Assembly (NCBI RefSeq): GCF_043235035.1
Contig: NZ_JAZAQF010000094.1
Span: forward strand, 1-64,000
Direction: 5' to 3'
DNA length: 64,000 nt
Origin: CACIAM-69d sp001698445
GTDB lineage: Bacteria; Cyanobacteriota; Cyanobacteriia; CACIAM-69d
The translations under genes were made by a program, and so were the position numbers. The notes below the pieces were generated by a model that saw only the letters and a program-made list of their open reading frames with translations, was not told the DNA's origin and made no database searches. Below are positions 60,752 through 64,000 of this stretch, one piece after another; position 1 is the first letter of the stretch; each line of letters opens with the position of its first letter.

Positions 60752-62056
60752 TCAGGTCGGTAACCAGGTTTGCACCACGCGCCCCGTAATTTTGTGGCCC
60801 AGCCATGGGGTGTTCTGGGCCAGGGACTGCAATTGGGCCGGCTCCACTGTCCAGGTGGCGGCGGGATCAAACCGAATCAGGGGCTGGGCCTGACCGGGGC
60901 CGATCGATTGGGGCGTTTGGCCCAACAACTCGGCGGGCCGCTGACTGAGCGATCGCCACAGTTCCAGCGCCGTCAATTCCCCGGTCATCACCAACCCTGA
61001 CCAGAGCAAGGGCAAGGCCAACTCCAGCCCGATCGCCCCTTGGGGTGCTTCGGCAAAGGCGACGGTTTTTTCTTCGTAGGTGTAGGGAGCATGATCCACG
61101 GCGATCGCGTCGATCGCTCCGGTTTTGAGGGCGGCGATCAGGGCTTGGCGATCGGTGGGGTTGCCCAAGGGGGCAGGCAGATGCAGGCTGGGATCGTAGG
61201 GCAAAGGGGGGCGATCGCTACCCGGCAGAGGTCGCCGTCCGTCAATGTGGCTGGTGTCGCAGAGCAATTGCAACCATGACAGGCTGGCCGTGAGGGGCAA
61301 CCCATCGGCCTTGCCTTGGGCCACGAGGGCGGCGGCTCGACCGGTGGCCAAACGCATCACATGCAGGCGGGCGGGGCGATCGCGCAGCAGCTCCAAAAGG
61401 GTGGCTAGGGCGCTGCTTTCGGCCGCCGCTGACACCCCCACCAGCCCCAACCGCAATGCCTCAATCCCTTCCAGCACAGGGCCGCGACTGGCCAAGGCCC
61501 TTTGACCCATCACCATCAACGGCAACCCCAAGGGCCCTGCATAATCCAGCAAGCGTTCCATCAAGACCCAATCCCGGATCGATCGCCCGTCGGTGAAGCC
61601 CACAATGCCAGCGGTGGCTAACTCTGCCAACTCGCTCATTTGCTCCCCTTGGGTCCCTTGGGTCAAGGCTCCCCAAAGATGCAGGCGGGGGTTTGGCTCC
61701 GGCAAGGCCGCCCAGCGATCGCGCAGGTTTTGCACCATGGCGGGCTGATCGATCGCCGGTTGCGTGTTGGGCAACAGGGCAAAGGTGGTGAATCCACCGG
61801 CCAGGGCGGCGGCGGCCAAGCTGGCGAGGGTTTCTCGGGACTCATAGCCCGGTTCGCCCGATCGGGAATAGCAATCCACCAGGCCCGGAGCCAAAATTTG
61901 CCCCGCCGCCTCAATCACTCGGGTTCCCTCCGGCAGAGCTTGGGGATCCGGGTCGATCGCCCGCACTTGCCCCTGATCCAACAGAACCGTGGCCCGGCGA
62001 TCAACCTGGGCCACCGGGTCAATCAGGCGAATTTCCCGTAGCAGTTCGATCGCCAT
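60752..62056 (-). CDS. pyrC: Dihydroorotase (cyanobacterial type), HxH motif missing
   Basis: Dihydroorotase closes the ring of carbamoyl aspartate in pyrimidine synthesis. The 434-residue amidohydrolase has LREIRLIDPVAQVDRRATVL, a GQILAPGLVDCYSRSGEPGY segment, PNTQPAIDQPAMVQNLRDRW and near the end AIDAIAVDHAPYTYEEKTVA. In typical members the metal-binding DxHxHLREPG sits where DCYSRSGEPG (61-70) is found here, so two His ligands are lost. As I recall, several cyanobacterial homologues share a DxYSHSGEPG form, so it may be a working lineage variant or a PyrX-like partner. It begins directly at the preceding gene's stop. Confidence 0.85.
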   Translation of the reverse strand: MAIELLREIRLIDPVAQVDRRATVLLDQGQVRAIDPDPQALPEGTRVIEAAGQILAPGLVDCYSRSGEPGYESRETLASLAAAALAGGFTTFALLPNTQPAIDQPAMVQNLRDRWAALPEPNPRLHLWGALTQGTQGEQMSELAELATAGIVGFTDGRSIRDWVLMERLLDYAGPLGLPLMVMGQRALASRGPVLEGIEALRLGLVGVSAAAESSALATLLELLRDRPARLHVMRLATGRAAALVAQGKADGLPLTASLSWLQLLCDTSHIDGRRPLPGSDRPPLPYDPSLHLPAPLGNPTDRQALIAALKTGAIDAIAVDHAPYTYEEKTVAFAEAPQGAIGLELALPLLWSGLVMTGELTALELWRSLSQRPAELLGQTPQSIGPGQAQPLIRFDPAATWTVEPAQLQSLAQNTPWLGHKITGRVVQTWLPT

Positions 62057-63415
62057 CTACAGCGCCCCAGCGGCCGTTTTGTCCAAAATGGTGCCGGATA
62101 GGTGATGGGTAATATTCATCGCCTGCAACACCGGCAAACTATCGGGCCCGTCGGGATAGCAAATTGCCGTTACCCCACCGTTCCCTTGCTTAAAGCGCCA
62201 AATGCTGTCGGGGCCAAGACCCGTGAGCTGGCAGAGCAGGGCTTTATTTACGGCATCATGGGCCACCACCAAACCGGTCAAGGGGCGATCGGCTAGCGTT
62301 GCCCCTTCACCCGCCTGAGCCAACACGGCCGCCCAGGCCTGCTCGGCGCGATCGAACACCTGTTGCAAATTCTCACCCTCCGGCATCTGCACCGTTTCCG
62401 GGTGCGTTTGCCACTGTTTCAGCAGGCCCGGATATTCCGCCTCAATTTCCGATTCGTACTTGCCTTCCCACAAACCGTGGCCAATCTCCTTGAGGGTATC
62501 GAGCAAGCCCAATTCCAGCCCCGAGTGATGCGCCAAAATTGCCTCCGCCGTGGCCTTGGGGCGAGCCATGGGGCTGCTGAAGGCAAAGTCGATCGCCACA
62601 TCCTTCAGGAAATTGCCCACTTTGGCCGCTTGACCGTGACCCGTTTCATTCAAGGGCACATCAATTTGGCCCTGAAACCGCCCCTGACGGTTCCATTCCG
62701 TTTCCCCGTGGCGCACCAACAGCAACTGCGGCCCCCGATCGCCCCCACCGGGCTTGGGCACAGCGGAACCCCCCAAGGCTCCCAAATGCGCCGTTAGGTT
62801 CATCGATTCCAGTTGCACCGCATCCCCTAGGCTACCGGCAAAGTTCAGCACGCTGATTCCGCAGTTCGATTGCAGCAGGCAGTGATAGCGATCGGGGCCA
62901 ATTCCCAACGCCGTGCTCAGCAAGCAACGGTTAATGCCGTTATGGCCCACCAAGGCTACCGTTTGTCCTTGATGGCGGCTCAAAATCTCTTCCCAAAAGG
63001 CCTTAGCCTGTTCCCGCAAGGACAGCACCGGGAAGTGCGTCCCACTGGCCAGCGCCATGCTGAATTCGTGGGGCCGGTGTTTCCATTGGTCATAGGCTTC
63101 AGGAAACTGAGCCTTCACGTCACTCACGGCCATCCCTTCCCAAAGGGGCAAATCCACCTCTCGCAACAGTTCGTTGGTGGTCAGGGGCGGCGCGGGTTGC
63201 AATTGCTGACAGATGGTTTCGGCCGTTTGGCGCGCACGCTGAAGGGGGCTGCAATAGAAGGCATCGATCGCCAAACCTTGCAGGGCGATCGCCACCTGGG
63301 TAGCCTGGTTACGCCCCAAGTCAGTCAGCACCGACTGATCGCAGCGCCCTTGAATGATCCGGCGGGTGTTGAAGTTACTTTGTCCGTGGCGGATGAGGAT
63401 AACGCGCGTAGCCAA
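62057..63415 (-). CDS. Histidine phosphatase with two phosphoglycerate-mutase-type domains
   Basis: A 452-residue protein with two PGM-fold domains. Each has an RHG active site: first LIRHGQSNFNTRRIIQGRCD with VGHNGINR, second LVRHGETEWNRQGRFQGQID with VVAHDAVNK. SPLQRARQTAE and SSPMARPKATAE carry the second conserved Arg. In cyanobacteria similar double-domain proteins are annotated as phosphoglycerate mutase or 2-carboxyarabinitol-1-phosphate phosphatase; the substrate is not fixed by sequence. A TTG at 63415 is chosen as start because TTAGGAGACAG precedes it well and the domain begins there; an upstream TTG at 63457 lacks this. It abuts pyrC with no gap, forming an operon. Confidence 0.9.
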   Translation of the reverse strand: MATRVILIRHGQSNFNTRRIIQGRCDQSVLTDLGRNQATQVAIALQGLAIDAFYCSPLQRARQTAETICQQLQPAPPLTTNELLREVDLPLWEGMAVSDVKAQFPEAYDQWKHRPHEFSMALASGTHFPVLSLREQAKAFWEEILSRHQGQTVALVGHNGINRCLLSTALGIGPDRYHCLLQSNCGISVLNFAGSLGDAVQLESMNLTAHLGALGGSAVPKPGGGDRGPQLLLVRHGETEWNRQGRFQGQIDVPLNETGHGQAAKVGNFLKDVAIDFAFSSPMARPKATAEAILAHHSGLELGLLDTLKEIGHGLWEGKYESEIEAEYPGLLKQWQTHPETVQMPEGENLQQVFDRAEQAWAAVLAQAGEGATLADRPLTGLVVAHDAVNKALLCQLTGLGPDSIWRFKQGNGGVTAICYPDGPDSLPVLQAMNITHHLSGTILDKTAAGAL

Positions 63416-63761
63416 GGGGCTGTCTCCTAAAGTGGGGGTCAGGGGGGAGCGGGGCAACAGGACTATTGCCGGGCTGAGGGCTTGTCAGAGCGAAGGTGCG
63501 GCGGTTTGGCGATCGAACAGGGCCTTGCTTCGGGGATTGAAAGCGGGCCCATGGCAGACAACCGGCGCTCAGCCAGGATGCATTCTACCGCTCTGAGGCG
63601 AATCAACAGTTCTTCTGATCGGATCTTCTGATTGGAAATTCCCATGGAAAAACAACCGCCACCCAAGGAAGCGGTTGAAACCAAAGCACACCAGGGGCCG
63701 ATCAGGCCAGAAATCGCTACACCACCAAAGCGCAATCAAGCGGCCACCTCCCACGGTGGGC
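63416..63761. other. Intergenic region near the right edge
   Basis: About 340 nt with no supported gene. Open frames on both strands lack start signals and conserved features. A short stem CCACctcccacGGTGG lies at 63744-63759 next to the stop of the last gene and could be a weak terminator. Confidence 0.4.
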
Positions 63762-64000
63762 CTATTGCGCTAGCACATCCGGCGCGGTAGTTTCCCCAAA
63801 GCCCGATCGCCGCTGGTGGGATGGGTTAGGGCTGGCGCTAGGCGTGGGTTGCTGGGTGGGTTGGGCCGCCGGTGGATTGGTAGCCTCAGAAGTGGGGGTC
63901 GATCGGCTCTGGGGGGTGGGGGTAGGGGTTTGGGCAGGTATGGTGCGCGGAGCGGGGGGCCCCGGCTCAGGCGATCGCGGCTCGGTCGCCTGGTTCAACG
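63762..64000 (-). CDS. C-terminal part of a Pro/Thr-rich protein (cut by window edge)
   Basis: The frame is open to the right edge and ends TAG at 63762. The 79 visible residues are low-complexity (PAPRTIPAQTPTPTPQSRST, ATNPPAAQPTQQPTPSASPN) ending GFGETTAPDVLAQ. Such tails occur on cell-envelope or regulatory proteins; no domain is seen. The true start is outside the window. The reading frame is supported only by openness and composition. Confidence 0.45.
   Translation of the reverse strand, partial: LNQATEPRSPEPGPPAPRTIPAQTPTPTPQSRSTPTSEATNPPAAQPTQQPTPSASPNPSHQRRSGFGETTAPDVLAQ

Overview
The window is chromosomal DNA of a cyanobacterium. Direct evidence: genes for photosystem II (psbK, psbV, psb34), the cytochrome b6f complex (petC-petA), Tic22-like proteins, phylloquinone synthesis (menG), an NblR-like regulator, and very frequent GCGATCGC/CGATCG (HIP1-type) palindromes. 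Base composition is moderately GC-rich. No heterocyst, prophage, CRISPR or rRNA genes are seen. A non-heterocystous lineage such as Limnothrix or Leptolyngbya would fit, but the species cannot be fixed from this sequence.

Layout. 0-10 kb: a transposase tail at the left edge, psbK, a small conserved gene, glmU, a small helical protein, an NrtS-like membrane protein, an HtrA/Deg protease, glcD and the ABC-F gene uup. 10-15.5 kb is the accessory-looking part: an overlapping xisH-xisI pair (PD-(D/E)xK-type nuclease plus partner) and a 1241-residue CHAT protease-STAND ATPase-TPR protein, bounded by dispersed palindromic repeats. The TPR half of that protein is strikingly AT-rich compared with the rest of the gene. 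15.5-25.5 kb: a membrane/coiled-coil protein and an EamA transporter whose start codons overlap, rpsU, a DUF2752 protein, murF, a pentapeptide-repeat protein, a DICT-HD(GYP-like) regulator, a hairpin-rich gene-free stretch, and two envelope or secreted proteins of unknown role. 25.9-35 kb is a photosynthesis and housekeeping block: two tandem Tic22 genes, petC-petA, DUF3067, a GlcG/HbpS protein, menG, tyrA, psb34, thiG and an NblR-like regulator.

35-47.8 kb: a 233-bp MITE-like element, cyclophilin, HAD phosphatase-queG, rnhA, tRNA-Phe, a PPC-domain protein, a cyclophilin fused to RTX calcium-binding repeats, aroH, an MFS transporter, tRNA-Gln, a cysteine-cluster protein, a prepilin peptidase and a divergent squalene/phytoene synthase-like protein. 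48-54.5 kb: a possible 6S RNA, accD, psbV, a YtxH-DUF948 pair, cca and a small basic protein. 54.6-64 kb: a second copy of the MITE, a second STAND ATPase with TPR-like repeats, a divergently placed Ser/Thr kinase-like protein, two overlapping pentapeptide-repeat genes, a dihydroorotase lacking the usual HxH, a double phosphoglycerate-mutase-fold protein and a Pro/Thr-rich gene running off the right edge.

The best candidate for an undescribed system is the xisH-xisI plus CHAT-STAND-TPR cassette (about 10.55-15.4 kb). Its parts are familiar families. The grouping, the repeats around it and the composition break inside the large gene suggest a mobile or modular conflict/defence locus. That role is inference only.
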